From contig JAJEFB010000031.1 of NCBI GenBank assembly GCA_022820665.1, forward strand, positions 62,001 through 126,000: a stretch of DNA of 64,000 nucleotides, read 5' to 3'. Below the pieces are notes generated by a model. That model did not search any database, was not told the DNA's origin, and saw only the letters and a program-made list of their open reading frames with translations. Below are positions 7,569 to 16,243 of the stretch, piece by piece. A program made the translations under genes and the position numbers. Each line of letters starts with the position of its first letter. The stretch's first letter is position 1. The stretch is from Anaerolineae bacterium. GTDB lineage: Bacteria; Chloroflexota; Anaerolineae; Aggregatilineales; Phototrophicaceae.

Positions 7569-7605
7569 GCGGGATTCGCAACAGCCGGGACCTATTTTAC
7601 GCATC

Positions 7606-7636
7606 TTGCATCGATTCAGGCAAAATGCCGTATAAT
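7606..7636 (+). promoter_or_regulatory. Promoter of the TPR-like gene
   Basis: TTGCAT (7606-7611) and a perfect TATAAT (7631-7636) are separated by 19 bp. The start of transcription would be near 7643, giving a 29-nt leader with an AAGGCGG Shine-Dalgarno at 7661-7667 before the ATG at 7672. Confidence 0.5.
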
Positions 7637-7671
7637 TCCTAGAATGGCTTTTCGTTTGGGAAGGCGGATCA

Positions 7672-8856
7672 ATGTCGACGAAAACCGACAGCTTGCGCTA
7701 CGATATCGGCGAGTTGATGAAATCCGGTAGTTTCCACGAAGTCGTGGATCGCTGCCATGTTGAGTTGACGATGGCGCGCCGCGAGCGGCATTATAGCATT
7801 GAGATCATCGCGCTTTTGGGTCTGGCGCAGGCGCAGTGTTCCTTGGGGCATTTTGACTTCGCGCGCGACTACAGCAACGAGGCGGTCGAATTGGCGCAGC
7901 AGATTCGCTCCAGCGGCTTGGCAGTTGACGGCATGCTGGCGCGGGCTCGCGTTTCGCGCGAGGGCTACTTCCAAACCATGGAAGCTTATGAAGACTACCG
8001 CAACGCCGTCGACCTCACATATGAGGCGGGCGATATGCGCCGATACGCTCAGTCGCTTTTGGGGCTGGGCGAAATCGCGTCCAACCCCAACGATGCCAGG
8101 AAACATGCCTGGAAGGTGATCGATATTGCGCGCGAACTCAAAGACGCATCCTTGGAAGCCCGCGCCGTTCTTATGTTGTCGAATTCTTTCATCCGCGCTG
8201 GGCAGTACAGCAAAGCCAATGATGGTTTGCTGGTTGCCCTGCAGAAGGCGCAGTCGATCAGGGATCGCTTGCTGGAAAGCATCATCATCGGTCAGCAGGG
8301 ACTGGTACTGGCGCAAGACAGCGATAGTTTCGAGAAAGGTCTGGAACAGCAGTTGACCTCCCTGGAAGTTGCCCGTGGCATGGAGGCGATATTCCACGAA
8401 TTCATGCGATTGTACACCTTGGCCATGACCATGCTGGCCGCGCGGGACTTTGACGAAGCGCGCAATTTTTTCGATCAAATGCTGGCGCTTTCGCAAGACG
8501 TCGAGCACAAACCCTACGAGATGTATACCTTGGGCATGCTCGGCCAGTGGCAAGAGACGCGAGGGGAACTCGATAGCGCAATATCATATTATGGCAGAGC
8601 GATAGAACGCGCTCGCGAGGCGCATAATCCGGCTTACGAAGCGCGCTACTTGTATGCGACAGGCGCGGTCTATCAATCGCAGTGGGACTTCGCGAGCGCC
8701 CGACGGCACTTCAGCGAGGCGCGCGCCATCTACAAGTCGCTGGACGATGGGCGCAACGCGACGCGCGTCAGCGCTTCAATTGTCTACAGTTATCTCTTGG
8801 CGTTCGCCTCGCGTATCATGCGCTTGATCGGTATGGGACTTGACGATCCCGCCTGA
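7672..8856 (+). CDS. TPR-like helical-repeat protein
   Basis: The 394-aa protein is almost wholly alpha-helical, with repeated helix pairs of the tetratricopeptide type. Examples are ALLGLAQAQCSLGHFDFARD, AQSLLGLGEIA, YTLGMLGQWQETRGELDSAI and YLYATGAVYQSQWDFASARR, each with a small-residue/aromatic pattern spaced by about 40 residues. There is no signal peptide and no enzymatic domain. Such proteins are scaffolds for protein-protein contacts. It has its own promoter and a good Shine-Dalgarno (AAGGCGG). The partner is unknown. Confidence 0.8.
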   Translation: MSTKTDSLRYDIGELMKSGSFHEVVDRCHVELTMARRERHYSIEIIALLGLAQAQCSLGHFDFARDYSNEAVELAQQIRSSGLAVDGMLARARVSREGYFQTMEAYEDYRNAVDLTYEAGDMRRYAQSLLGLGEIASNPNDARKHAWKVIDIARELKDASLEARAVLMLSNSFIRAGQYSKANDGLLVALQKAQSIRDRLLESIIIGQQGLVLAQDSDSFEKGLEQQLTSLEVARGMEAIFHEFMRLYTLAMTMLAARDFDEARNFFDQMLALSQDVEHKPYEMYTLGMLGQWQETRGELDSAISYYGRAIERAREAHNPAYEARYLYATGAVYQSQWDFASARRHFSEARAIYKSLDDGRNATRVSASIVYSYLLAFASRIMRLIGMGLDDPA

Positions 8857-8860
8857 TTCG

Positions 8861-8882
8861 CGACTTGCGCTTTCGCAGGTCG
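8861..8882. terminator. Hairpin between convergent genes
   Basis: CGACTTGCG pairs with CGCAGGTCG (one wobble) around a CTTT loop, 5 bp after the TPR-gene stop and 60 bp beyond the end of the convergent Nudix gene. It lacks a following T-run on either strand, so it may be a weak or Rho-assisted terminator or simply a 3'-end stabiliser. Confidence 0.35.
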
Positions 8883-8941
8883 TCCTGCGGGCGGCGCTAA
8901 CAGGGTGCTGAGGGATTTGCTGAGCGAACGTCCGTCCGCGA

Positions 8942-9445
8942 TCAGCTGTCCAATTGCCCCGCGCGCCACCTGGCAGTGAGCGTAATCGAGGGATAAAAGA
9001 CCAGCGGCGGCAAATTGTCGCGGGTGAACCAGCCGACTTCGTCAGCGTCATCTCCGGCACTGGGCACACCTGACAGTATTGAGGCGCTGTAGGCGATCAC
9101 GATATCCGCCAAGCCGTCGTCCTTTCTGGGAAAGACTTCCAGCAACTTGTCGATTCGTACTTGCAGGGCGGTTTCTTCCAGGGTCTCGCGCACGGCAGCG
9201 TCTTCGGGCGCTTCGTCATAGTCGACGAAACCGGCGGGGAGCGCCCATTTGCCCTTGCCGGGGTCCACGGCTCGCCGAATCAGCAATACCTCATCGTTCC
9301 GCTCAATGAAAACGACGACTGCTACTTTCGGGTCGAAGTAAATCGGCGCCTCGCAGTTGAGGCAATAGGGACGTTGGCGCCCGCTGTGACGCCGGCGCGC
9401 GAGCGCGTCCCCGCATTTTGGACAGAAATTGGCTATTCGCGTCAT
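8942..9445 (-). CDS. Nudix hydrolase with N-terminal zinc ribbon
   Basis: The 167-aa protein starts with a four-cysteine zinc ribbon (C8-C11, C28-C31; FCPKCG and YCLNC). A Nudix domain follows with the box G72-x5-E78-x7-R86-E87-x2-E90-E91; the usual final glycine is alanine (EETAL). The ribbon-Nudix order is as in NudC-type NADH pyrophosphatases and related ADP-ribose hydrolases. It cleaves a nucleoside diphosphate linked to another group, but the substrate cannot be fixed. It is a single gene, convergent with the TPR-like gene. Confidence 0.9.
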   Translation of the reverse strand: MTRIANFCPKCGDALARRRHSGRQRPYCLNCEAPIYFDPKVAVVVFIERNDEVLLIRRAVDPGKGKWALPAGFVDYDEAPEDAAVRETLEETALQVRIDKLLEVFPRKDDGLADIVIAYSASILSGVPSAGDDADEVGWFTRDNLPPLVFYPSITLTARWRAGQLDS

Positions 9446-9512
9446 TTATAGACCTGTTTCGTGATGGCGATGCCACGAGCTAAACTTGCTTCCGGCTCAT
9501 TGCTGTTTGCCA

Positions 9513-9541
9513 TTGACTTTGCCTATGGCACTTCGTACACT
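9513..9541 (+). promoter_or_regulatory. Promoter of tRNA-Leu
   Basis: TTGACT (9513-9518) and TACACT (9536-9541) are separated by exactly 17 bp. Transcription would start near 9548, six bases before the mature tRNA at 9554. Confidence 0.7.
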
Positions 9542-9553
9542 ATCGAACCGCAA

Positions 9554-9635
9554 GCCGGAGTGGCGGAATTGGCAGACGCGCACGACTCAAACTCGTGTAC
9601 CTTCGGGTGTGTGGGTTCGACTCCCACCTCCGGCA
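9554..9635 (+). tRNA. tRNA-Leu (anticodon CAA)
   Basis: This is an 82-base cloverleaf with acceptor stem GCCGGAG/CTCCGGC, anticodon stem CACGA/TCGTG and loop CTCAAAC (anticodon CAA, decoding TTG). It has a long class II variable arm (TACCTTCGGGTG) and T arm GTGGG TTCGACT CCCAC. The discriminator is A, and CCA is not encoded. The long variable arm is as expected for leucine. Confidence 0.95.
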
Positions 9636-9668
9636 ATCAATATCGACCTCGACTGTCATTCCCATTTC

Positions 9669-10217
9669 TCAGGATCGCAGCGACCACTTCTGCTCGGATT
9701 CGCCCTTCTGGGCGTTTTCATAGCGCGCCAAAGTGAAGAGCCAATCGGATAACCGATTGATATAGATGACCGTGAAGTCATTGGTCTCGGCAGTCTCTCC
9801 CAGCGCTACGATTTGGCGTTCGGCGCGGCGACAGATTGTACGAGCCACGTGTAGTTGCGCCGCCACTGGCGTTCCGCCCGGCAAAATGAAATTGCGCAAA
9901 GGCTCAAGCTGCGCTGTCATTTGGTCAATAGAATCTTCGAGCCAAGTGACTTGACGTTGCTCTATGCGCGCCACCCAGTCCGACTTGGAATCCAGCGGCG
10001 TCGCCAGGTCGGAACCCAGATGAAAGAGATGCCGCTGTACTTCTCGCAGCCACTTATCAATCGGCTCGCAGGGTCCCGCGGAGAGCGCCACCCCGAGCGC
10101 CGCATTCAATTCGTCGATAGTACCGTAGGCTTCGACGCGGGCATGGTTCTTCGGCACTCTGCCGCCTCCGAAGAGGGAGGTCTCGCCCTTGTCGCCCGTT
10201 TTGGTATAGATTTTCAT
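9669..10217 (-). CDS. pduO: PduO-type cob(I)yrinic acid a,c-diamide adenosyltransferase
   Basis: This 182-aa protein matches the PduO/MMAB family of ATP:corrinoid adenosyltransferases along its whole length. It has the N-terminal ATP-binding segment YTKTGDKGETSLFGGGRV, then ARVEAYGTIDELNAALG, FILPGGTPVAAQLHVART, CRRAER and the C-terminal INRLSDWLFTLAR. It makes adenosylcobalamin from reduced cobalamin and ATP in the cytoplasm, which implies a B12-dependent mutase, lyase or reductase elsewhere in the genome. It is the third gene of a minus-strand run after the GT39-like gene and rdgB, with a 62-bp gap from rdgB. Confidence 0.93.
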   Translation of the reverse strand: MKIYTKTGDKGETSLFGGGRVPKNHARVEAYGTIDELNAALGVALSAGPCEPIDKWLREVQRHLFHLGSDLATPLDSKSDWVARIEQRQVTWLEDSIDQMTAQLEPLRNFILPGGTPVAAQLHVARTICRRAERQIVALGETAETNDFTVIYINRLSDWLFTLARYENAQKGESEQKWSLRS

Positions 10218-10279
10218 GCTTTCTCCGCTGGCCTTCGATTCTCCAAAGGGTCAAATACCCCGCGTGTAAATATCGTCAG

Positions 10280-10891
10280 CTAGAGCGAGCGGCTGCAAAT
10301 TTCGTGCAGGATAGGCAGAGCCTTTTGCGCAGCGCGCGCTCGATGGCTGAGTCCATCTTTCAGTTCGGGCCGCAACTGACCAAAGGTGAGCTGGTATCCA
10401 TCAGGAATAAACACGGAGTCATAACCAAATCCTTGCCCATCGTCATGATCTCGAAAAGCGATTCTGCCCCGACATTCTCCTCGAACCAGGATGGTTTCCT
10501 GGATACGTGGATCGGCAATGGCAATGACACAGACGAAGCGGGCTCCGCGATCTTCTTCGTCGACGCCTTCGAGCGCCGCGAGCAACTTGCCGCGCCTGCC
10601 TGCGCTGTCGAGTTGTCCTCCGCCGTAACGCGCGGAATAGATCCCGGGCGCTCCATCCAGGGCATCGACCATCAAGCCGCTGTCATCCGCCACAGTGCAG
10701 TGATTTGAGAGTCGCGCAAAAGTGTTGGCTTTGAGGGAGGCGTTCTCTTCGAAGCTCTTGCCTGTTTCCTCCAGTTCAATGTCGCCCAGATCCAGGTCAG
10801 TCAAACTTAGGAGTCCCGCGTCGAGGACGGCAAACATGCGTTGGTATTCCTGTAACTTGCCGCTGTTTCCGGTCGCGATCAGAATGTTCAT
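10280..10891 (-). CDS. rdgB: Non-canonical purine NTP pyrophosphatase (RdgB/HAM1)
   Basis: The 203-aa protein has the family pattern: start strand ILIATGNSGKLQEYQ, substrate loop VADDSGLMVDALDGAPGIYSARY (DDSGL near residue 68), and GQGFGYDSVFIP in the C-terminal half, where the more usual form is GFGYDPIF. It hydrolyses ITP, dITP and XTP to monophosphates and keeps deaminated purines out of DNA and RNA. Its ATG overlaps the stop of the upstream membrane-protein gene (ATGA, 10888-10891), so the two are translationally coupled. Confidence 0.95.
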   Translation of the reverse strand: MNILIATGNSGKLQEYQRMFAVLDAGLLSLTDLDLGDIELEETGKSFEENASLKANTFARLSNHCTVADDSGLMVDALDGAPGIYSARYGGGQLDSAGRRGKLLAALEGVDEEDRGARFVCVIAIADPRIQETILVRGECRGRIAFRDHDDGQGFGYDSVFIPDGYQLTFGQLRPELKDGLSHRARAAQKALPILHEICSRSL

Positions 10892-12297
10892 GATGCGGCG
10901 CTGTTCACGGTATCGCGTCGGCTGAGTCGCGCAGCCATGATTGAAAGGGACATCGACGCAAATATGATCCAGATGATTTCGTTAGGAAACAAATAACGCG
11001 GCGCGTCAAGCACGATGAAATGTATCAACGTGGTATAAGCCAGGAAACCGGCCAACGGGGCGGTATGGCGCCAGGACTTGCGCATCAGGCAAACACCTGC
11101 CAAGCCAAATACAATGGCGAAGAAATGCAGAATCCAGATGACAAGTTTGACTGCGAATCCCTCGATCCGCGTCAGTTGGATCAAGCCATTTGCGGATCGA
11201 TCATTCTGCAGCCAATTCATAGCCGCCTCACGGATACTCGCGCTGCCGAATGATACTGTACCGTGAGGCTGGATGATGGATTCGCCCAATTCCCCAAGGC
11301 GGCGCAAGACGTAACCGACGCCGTCCTGGCTGATGCTGGCTTGGATTTGCTTGAGATAGGCATCGGTCTCGTGCTGAAATTTGCAGTCGATCTGGCAATC
11401 TTCGTCGATGGAAGTCCGGGCTTCTTGCAGCAAGAGCTCGTCGTTCTCCGTTGGCGAGCCGTCGTTGGTTACAGCCGCCCGCCAGATCGCCGGCATCAAC
11501 TGGTCGCTGAGTATCACGAAGCGATTCCAAAGCAGCAGGTTGTGAATCGTCCAAGTGGAAAGCAAAGCGCCATATACGAGCAAAAGCAAAAGACTTTTTG
11601 AAAACCAGCGAAATCTACCATCGTACCGTCCATCGTACAAATTGAGCAGCAGCATGTGCGCGACGAGACCCAGGGGAAACAGCGCCGCTACCGCGCGGGT
11701 CAAGGTGGCCATTGCAAAAGCCAGCGCCACCAATACCAGAGCCAGATTGATCGAGAGCGTCTGTCGGCGGCCGATGCTGTCCCGCGGCACAACATATTCG
11801 ATATACAGCCACAAACCCATCGCGATGAAAAATATGTAGAAGGTCTCCGTCGCGATCGTATTGGATTCGACGATAAAGGCCGGATGCAAGGCGACCAGCG
11901 CGGCTGCCATCAAGCCGGCGCGAAGGTCTGTCACAACCGTCAGGACAATTCGGAAGGCGAGATAGGCTGTTCCGACTGATACAAAGCACTGGACGATGCG
12001 AATAAGCACGACGGACTCGTGTTTTGGCAAAAATGTCTGGAAGATGCCGGCGAAAATGATGTAGAAGGGCGGTGTGGGCAAGTTTGATATGTAGTAGGCG
12101 ATCCCGCGTATATATCCATGTTCCTTGCCGCTGAAGAAACCGGCTCCGTTGGCCAGATACCAGCCGCTGTCTCCGCCGCCTCCATGACGAAACAATAGCA
12201 CCGTGGGCAGGTCGCTGGCATGGAGCAAGCGCAAGAGCAATCCGATGAAAAGGATCAGCCATAACCAGCGGATGGAATTCCCGGGAACGCGCTTCAT
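10888..12297 (-). CDS. Multi-spanning membrane glycosyltransferase-like protein (GT39/PMT_2 type)
   Basis: The 469-aa integral membrane protein has about 10-12 hydrophobic segments. Its first extracytoplasmic loop carries HGGGGDSGWYLANGAGF, where the D of GDSGWY is the usual position of the acidic catalytic residue in dolichol- or undecaprenyl-phosphate-dependent mannosyl or arabinosyl transferases (ArnT/PMT). It would transfer a sugar from a lipid carrier to a protein or lipid at the outer face. I chose the ATG at 12297 (MKRVPGN) because it directly precedes TM1; in-frame ATGs at 12333 and 12360 would run into the divergent promoter region. Its stop overlaps rdgB by ATGA. A divergent relative follows at 12375. 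Confidence 0.75.
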   Translation of the reverse strand: MKRVPGNSIRWLWLILFIGLLLRLLHASDLPTVLLFRHGGGGDSGWYLANGAGFFSGKEHGYIRGIAYYISNLPTPPFYIIFAGIFQTFLPKHESVVLIRIVQCFVSVGTAYLAFRIVLTVVTDLRAGLMAAALVALHPAFIVESNTIATETFYIFFIAMGLWLYIEYVVPRDSIGRRQTLSINLALVLVALAFAMATLTRAVAALFPLGLVAHMLLLNLYDGRYDGRFRWFSKSLLLLLVYGALLSTWTIHNLLLWNRFVILSDQLMPAIWRAAVTNDGSPTENDELLLQEARTSIDEDCQIDCKFQHETDAYLKQIQASISQDGVGYVLRRLGELGESIIQPHGTVSFGSASIREAAMNWLQNDRSANGLIQLTRIEGFAVKLVIWILHFFAIVFGLAGVCLMRKSWRHTAPLAGFLAYTTLIHFIVLDAPRYLFPNEIIWIIFASMSLSIMAARLSRRDTVNSAAS

Positions 12298-12374
12298 AGA
12301 AGCTACTTGATATAGGGTGGCACTTGGGTTCATGGTATTATTGGCGTCTCGAAAACGCAAGTCCAGCTGAACAG

Positions 12375-13952
12375 ATGAACCAGCTTATAAATGCGACTAG
12401 CGTCAAACTCGCAGCGATAATAGTCGCTGGCTTGTTCTTCCGACTTTCGCTTCTTTCTTTTGTCCATAACCCGGGTCTGCACGATCCCGTCCACTATTTC
12501 AACTTGGGGACGCGCCTGGCTGATGGACAAGGCTTCACCATTAACTACATATGGCATTACAACAACTTGCCAAGCGATGTGGCGCACCCGATCGATCACT
12601 GGATGCCGCTTGCTGGCGCGGCTGCGGGCATCGGGATAGCGCTCTTCGGTGAAAGCGCGCAGGCTGCCCTGTTCATATTTGTCTTGCTCGGTTCATTGTT
12701 GCCGGTTCTTGTATTCCTGGCTGCAAAACAGCTTGCCGGGCACGAGGGCGCAGCGATAACGGCTGCTGCCTTCGCAGCATTCTTGCCCGATATGGTCTGG
12801 GCTTCGCTGCGGACTGATACCACCATACTGAACGCCATTGCGCTGTGCTTGAGCGTGCTCTTGTATAACAAGGGATTGCGCGCTGGGCATCGCTTGAGCA
12901 TCGTCTTCTGCGGCTTTGCCGCCGGTTTGGCGTATTTGACGCGCAACGATTCGGTCCTGCTGTTGCCCGTGTTCGTTTCTGTCGCCGCCTTGCGCGTGAT
13001 TTGCTCAGGAGGGCGCGGGAGTATCCGCAAAACTGCTTTTCTGATATCTACACTGTTCGCCAGTTTCCTCTTGTCGGTCGCTCCCTGGTTGATCCGAAAT
13101 CTGCAAGAGCTAGACATGCTGGGACCGGCGGAGACGGGCCGCATGTTCTTTATGGTCGAGCATCACGACCACTATGCTTATGGATTGCCAATAACGCTGG
13201 AATCAATGCTGGGGCGGCAATCGATTGCCGATCTCTTGGCAAAGCGCGCCTTTGAACTCCTGGCCGCTTTCAAACAGATTCTGGTTTCTTTCACTTTGCC
13301 GCTATTTGCCGCGGTTCTTGCCGGCGTCGGTCTCTTATTCAGAGGACGGAATAAAGAGCGATTATTGCTCGCTTCCCCCGCGATAATTTGGCTGCTGGGT
13401 ATTTTGCTGGTATACCCAATATTGCTGCCCCTGAAGAGCCAGGCAGGCAGTTTTGAAAAGGCATTTTTGAGCATTTTGCCGTTGTTTCTTCCCTTCGCGG
13501 CGTTGTCACTTGAGCATGTCCTTCGCGAGCCGCGGCTGAGATTGGGCGCTGTCACTGCGTTGCTGGCGTGGCTCGCTTTCAGTTCCTATGGTTTTGTCCG
13601 TGAAGAGACGGCAAAAGCTGATCTTTATTATGGCAGCATTGAGGTCTTGATCGACGCCCTAGATGACCTGCCGGACCTGACAGGCGACGACCGCCTGCGC
13701 ATTATGACGCAAGATCCCTACGTGTTTAGCTATTTCGGATACGAGTCGCTCATGACGCCCTTCGCGTCGCGCGCCGACACGCTGGACCTGGCGCGGCGCT
13801 TCGATATTGATTACTTGATGATGCCGCCGGGGCGCCCGGCTCTTGATCCGCTATATCTGAGCCAGGAATCGGACGAACGATTTCTCTTGGTCGCGCATTT
13901 GCCAGAGGCTGGCGAAAAGCCCTTTGAACTCTATCGATTCGTTCACGATTGA
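12375..13952 (+). CDS. Multi-spanning membrane glycosyltransferase-like protein (GT39/PMT_2 type)
   Basis: The 525-aa polytopic protein has the same plan as the divergent gene. TM1 (LAAIIVAGLFFRLSLLSF) is followed by a loop with NPGLHDPVHYFNLGTRLADGQGF, containing the acidic DP-x-x-Y signature of GT39-like enzymes, then about 10 further TM segments and a C-terminal soluble part of about 120 residues. It probably uses a polyprenyl-phosphate sugar. The start is taken at ATG 12375 (MNQLIN); an ATG at 12324 would overlap the divergent promoter. The pair at 10888-13952 shares a 77-bp divergent start region and may glycosylate the same class of acceptor. Confidence 0.75.
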   Translation: MNQLINATSVKLAAIIVAGLFFRLSLLSFVHNPGLHDPVHYFNLGTRLADGQGFTINYIWHYNNLPSDVAHPIDHWMPLAGAAAGIGIALFGESAQAALFIFVLLGSLLPVLVFLAAKQLAGHEGAAITAAAFAAFLPDMVWASLRTDTTILNAIALCLSVLLYNKGLRAGHRLSIVFCGFAAGLAYLTRNDSVLLLPVFVSVAALRVICSGGRGSIRKTAFLISTLFASFLLSVAPWLIRNLQELDMLGPAETGRMFFMVEHHDHYAYGLPITLESMLGRQSIADLLAKRAFELLAAFKQILVSFTLPLFAAVLAGVGLLFRGRNKERLLLASPAIIWLLGILLVYPILLPLKSQAGSFEKAFLSILPLFLPFAALSLEHVLREPRLRLGAVTALLAWLAFSSYGFVREETAKADLYYGSIEVLIDALDDLPDLTGDDRLRIMTQDPYVFSYFGYESLMTPFASRADTLDLARRFDIDYLMMPPGRPALDPLYLSQESDERFLLVAHLPEAGEKPFELYRFVHD

Positions 13953-14060
13953 GCCGGCGCTTTGCCGCCAATCACAAGCGCGCATTTGATTGCCTCCGCT
14001 GATGGCAGTAGATCTTCCCTTATGCGACTATAATGTTGCAAGGGGGACCAATTCGACAAC

Positions 14061-14822
14061 ATGAAAGATACGCAAGCCTATATCGAACGAATTAGACGGG
14101 TCAGCCGCGACTATCAGCGGCTGGAACTGGCGGTCGACAAGTCCCTGTCATCAATGCTCGCAGGTCAGGCGGTCTTGGCTCGGCGCATAGAGAAGGACTA
14201 TGAAATACAGCACTGGAACCCCTATCTGCGTGAGCTGTGGTTCCCGGTAGAAATTCTCAACAGCAACATCATCGTTGTCGAAGTCCCGGCGGCGATTAAC
14301 TACCAGCCGGGTCAGTTGCTAAGCTTGCTCGGACCCATAGGCAAGCCCTTTAAGTTTCGCCGCAAACTGCGCAATGTCTTGCTTATCGTCTATGATACGC
14401 CGCCCACCTCTCTGCTGATGATGTTGCCGGCGCTGCTGTCCAACGATGCCAGCGTGACGATGGTGCTGATGGGAACGGCTCGTCAATATGACACGGGCCA
14501 TCTCCCGGAGGAAATCGAGATCCTCCACGCCGAGGACGACTTAAGCTGGCAGGATATGGTGATGACCCTGGGCTGGGCCGACCAGGTATTTGTCTTGGTG
14601 GGACCGAGCAACGAACTGAACAATTTTGCGGATGTCATGCGTCTGGTGCGCGAACGGCGCAATGATGTGCCGGCCAATTACATTTTTGGCGTATTCCAAA
14701 GGCAATTGCCCTGTGCGGTAGGCGCCTGTTATGTGTGCATGCTGCGTTCAAATGACGGGTCCAAACTTCAGTGCGTTGACGGACCCGCCTTCGACCTGAT
14801 GTCTTTGCATCTGGAGAACTGA
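14061..14822 (+). CDS. PyrK-like electron-transfer subunit with [2Fe-2S] motif, diverged FAD site
   Basis: The 253-aa protein resembles the electron-transfer subunit of class 1B dihydroorotate dehydrogenase. The C-terminal cluster ligands are all present: C218, C223, C226 and C238 (C-x4-C-x2-C-x11-C, in CAVGACYVCML). LLGPIGKPF at 89-97 matches the GPLGNGF turn that starts the NAD domain. The usual flavin-binding RP(F/Y)S motif of the N-terminal barrel is missing; the equivalent segment reads LRELWFPVEI. It lies 12 bp upstream of a dihydroorotate dehydrogenase-like gene and surely works with it. A TATAAT at 14029-14034 is a possible -10. It may pass electrons to or from an unknown substrate rather than orotate. 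Confidence 0.75.
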   Translation: MKDTQAYIERIRRVSRDYQRLELAVDKSLSSMLAGQAVLARRIEKDYEIQHWNPYLRELWFPVEILNSNIIVVEVPAAINYQPGQLLSLLGPIGKPFKFRRKLRNVLLIVYDTPPTSLLMMLPALLSNDASVTMVLMGTARQYDTGHLPEEIEILHAEDDLSWQDMVMTLGWADQVFVLVGPSNELNNFADVMRLVRERRNDVPANYIFGVFQRQLPCAVGACYVCMLRSNDGSKLQCVDGPAFDLMSLHLEN

Positions 14823-14834
14823 CGAAGGATCTCG

Positions 14835-15749
14835 ATGGTTGTCGAAATTACGCGACCAGGAAAGACAAGCCTTCTGTTGTCGACGCCGGTAATGCCAGCC
14901 GCGGGAACGGTTGGCTTCGGCGATAAGTACCGACGTCTGGTTGATTATGAGAAACTTGGCGCCATCATCACCAATCCTGTAACCATTGAGCAGTGGAATC
15001 CAGCAACCGGGACAAGGCTGGCGCCCTTGCCGGGCGGCATCCTTGTTCACACAGGTTTGCCGAATCCGGGCTTGAAGAGAGTGATTCAGCAGAACCGCCA
15101 GGTCTGGGAGAGACTTCCCATTCCGGTCGTGCTGCACCTGGTCGGCACGAGCGCGCATCATATGAAAAAGGCTGGCGAAATGATAGACGGGCTCGACGTG
15201 GTTGCCGGTATCGAACTAGGCTTAAATGACGATATCGACGAAGGCGAAGCATTTACGTTGGTCAGCGCTGCGGCCGCCATCGAAAAGCCATTGCTGGTCC
15301 GGTTGCCATTCTATGAAGCCTATCACTTGGCGCCGGCGGTACTTGACGCGGGCGCGGATGCGCTTGTGGCGAGCGCCGCGCCGCGGGGTACCGCAAGGGA
15401 CGAACACACCGGACGGCTGGTTAGCGGCCGCATTTACGGACCCCTGGTGAAGCCATTGGTCCTGCGCATAGTGGGGCGATTGCGCCGTCAAGTTCCGGAG
15501 GATATTCCGATTATCGGCGCCGGGGGCATACATTCGCCCCAGGACGCGCGCGACTATATCGAGGCCGGCGCTGTGGCCGTGCAAGTTGATACGGCGACCT
15601 GGGCGCAGCCCAAAATGCTCGAGCGGATCGCGCGGGATTTGGGTGGCTGGATCGCCACACGGCGTAAAGACGCGCTGATGGACGAGTGGCATCCGGACAT
15701 GAGCCAAACTGAAGCCGCGCAACGGCGGACCGCTCAGGGTGACAATTGA
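14835..15749 (+). CDS. Dihydroorotate dehydrogenase-like (PyrD 1B fold) lacking the catalytic NxSCPN motif
   Basis: The 304-aa TIM-barrel protein follows class 1B PyrD from end to end. It has ITNPVTIEQWNPATGTRLAPLPGGIL, TGLPNPG, the FMN-phosphate region IPIIGAGGIHSPQDARDYIEAGA and VQVDTATW, and GRIYGPLVKPLVLR. But the motif that carries the active-site cysteine and the orotate-binding asparagines (ELNxSCPN) is replaced by GIELGLNDDIDEGEAF (residues 125-140), and the later INT segment is VASAAPRG. FMN binding is therefore likely but normal dihydroorotate oxidation is doubtful. It pairs with the PyrK-like gene 12 bp upstream. It is either a diverged pyrimidine enzyme or a paralogue with a new substrate. 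Confidence 0.75.
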   Translation: MVVEITRPGKTSLLLSTPVMPAAGTVGFGDKYRRLVDYEKLGAIITNPVTIEQWNPATGTRLAPLPGGILVHTGLPNPGLKRVIQQNRQVWERLPIPVVLHLVGTSAHHMKKAGEMIDGLDVVAGIELGLNDDIDEGEAFTLVSAAAAIEKPLLVRLPFYEAYHLAPAVLDAGADALVASAAPRGTARDEHTGRLVSGRIYGPLVKPLVLRIVGRLRRQVPEDIPIIGAGGIHSPQDARDYIEAGAVAVQVDTATWAQPKMLERIARDLGGWIATRRKDALMDEWHPDMSQTEAAQRRTAQGDN

Positions 15750-15869
15750 GGCGGCCCGAGCGGAGGCTCGGATTCCCAAACCACATAACTTTGCGGCAGT
15801 TCAGGCGGGCGTCGGCGCGTGTTACAATTAGCCTTCAACGTCGAGAGATGGGCTGGCAGGATAGCAATC

Positions 15870-16226
15870 ATGCCGCAATACGATTTTCGTTGCGATAGCT
15901 GCGGGCGGTCTTTCAGCCTGAGCTTCAAAACTTACGCGGCCTATGACGCGGCTGAACCGCGCTGTTCCGCTTGTGGCGCGGCAGGGGTGTCGCGCGTCAT
16001 CAATAGCGTGTCCATTGCCAAGGTTGAGCGTGACTATAGCGGCATGTCGGCGAATGAGATGCTTTCGGTGCTGGAAGGCGGCGACAAGAAGCAGGTCGAC
16101 GCAATGTTCAGGCAAGTCGGCGAGAGCGCGCCGGCGACGACGCCTACTGCAATTCCAAAGCAGACTGGCAAACGGGACCGCGCCTCACCAGATTCCGGCA
16201 AGTCGACTTCCACGGGTGACAGCTAG
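15870..16226 (+). CDS. FmdB-family zinc-ribbon protein
   Basis: The 118-aa protein opens with MPQYDFRCDSCGRSF, the classic start of the FmdB/CxxC_CxxC_SSSS family, and has a second pair in RCSACGAAG; the four cysteines form a zinc ribbon. The remainder is a charged, disordered tail rich in T, P, S and K. Family members are called putative regulators, but the function is not settled. It starts 120 bp after the PyrD-like gene and is convergent with the next gene. The ATG at 15870 is set by the conserved start. Confidence 0.85.
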   Translation: MPQYDFRCDSCGRSFSLSFKTYAAYDAAEPRCSACGAAGVSRVINSVSIAKVERDYSGMSANEMLSVLEGGDKKQVDAMFRQVGESAPATTPTAIPKQTGKRDRASPDSGKSTSTGDS

Positions 16227-16243
16227 CCCGGAACCCGCGACTG

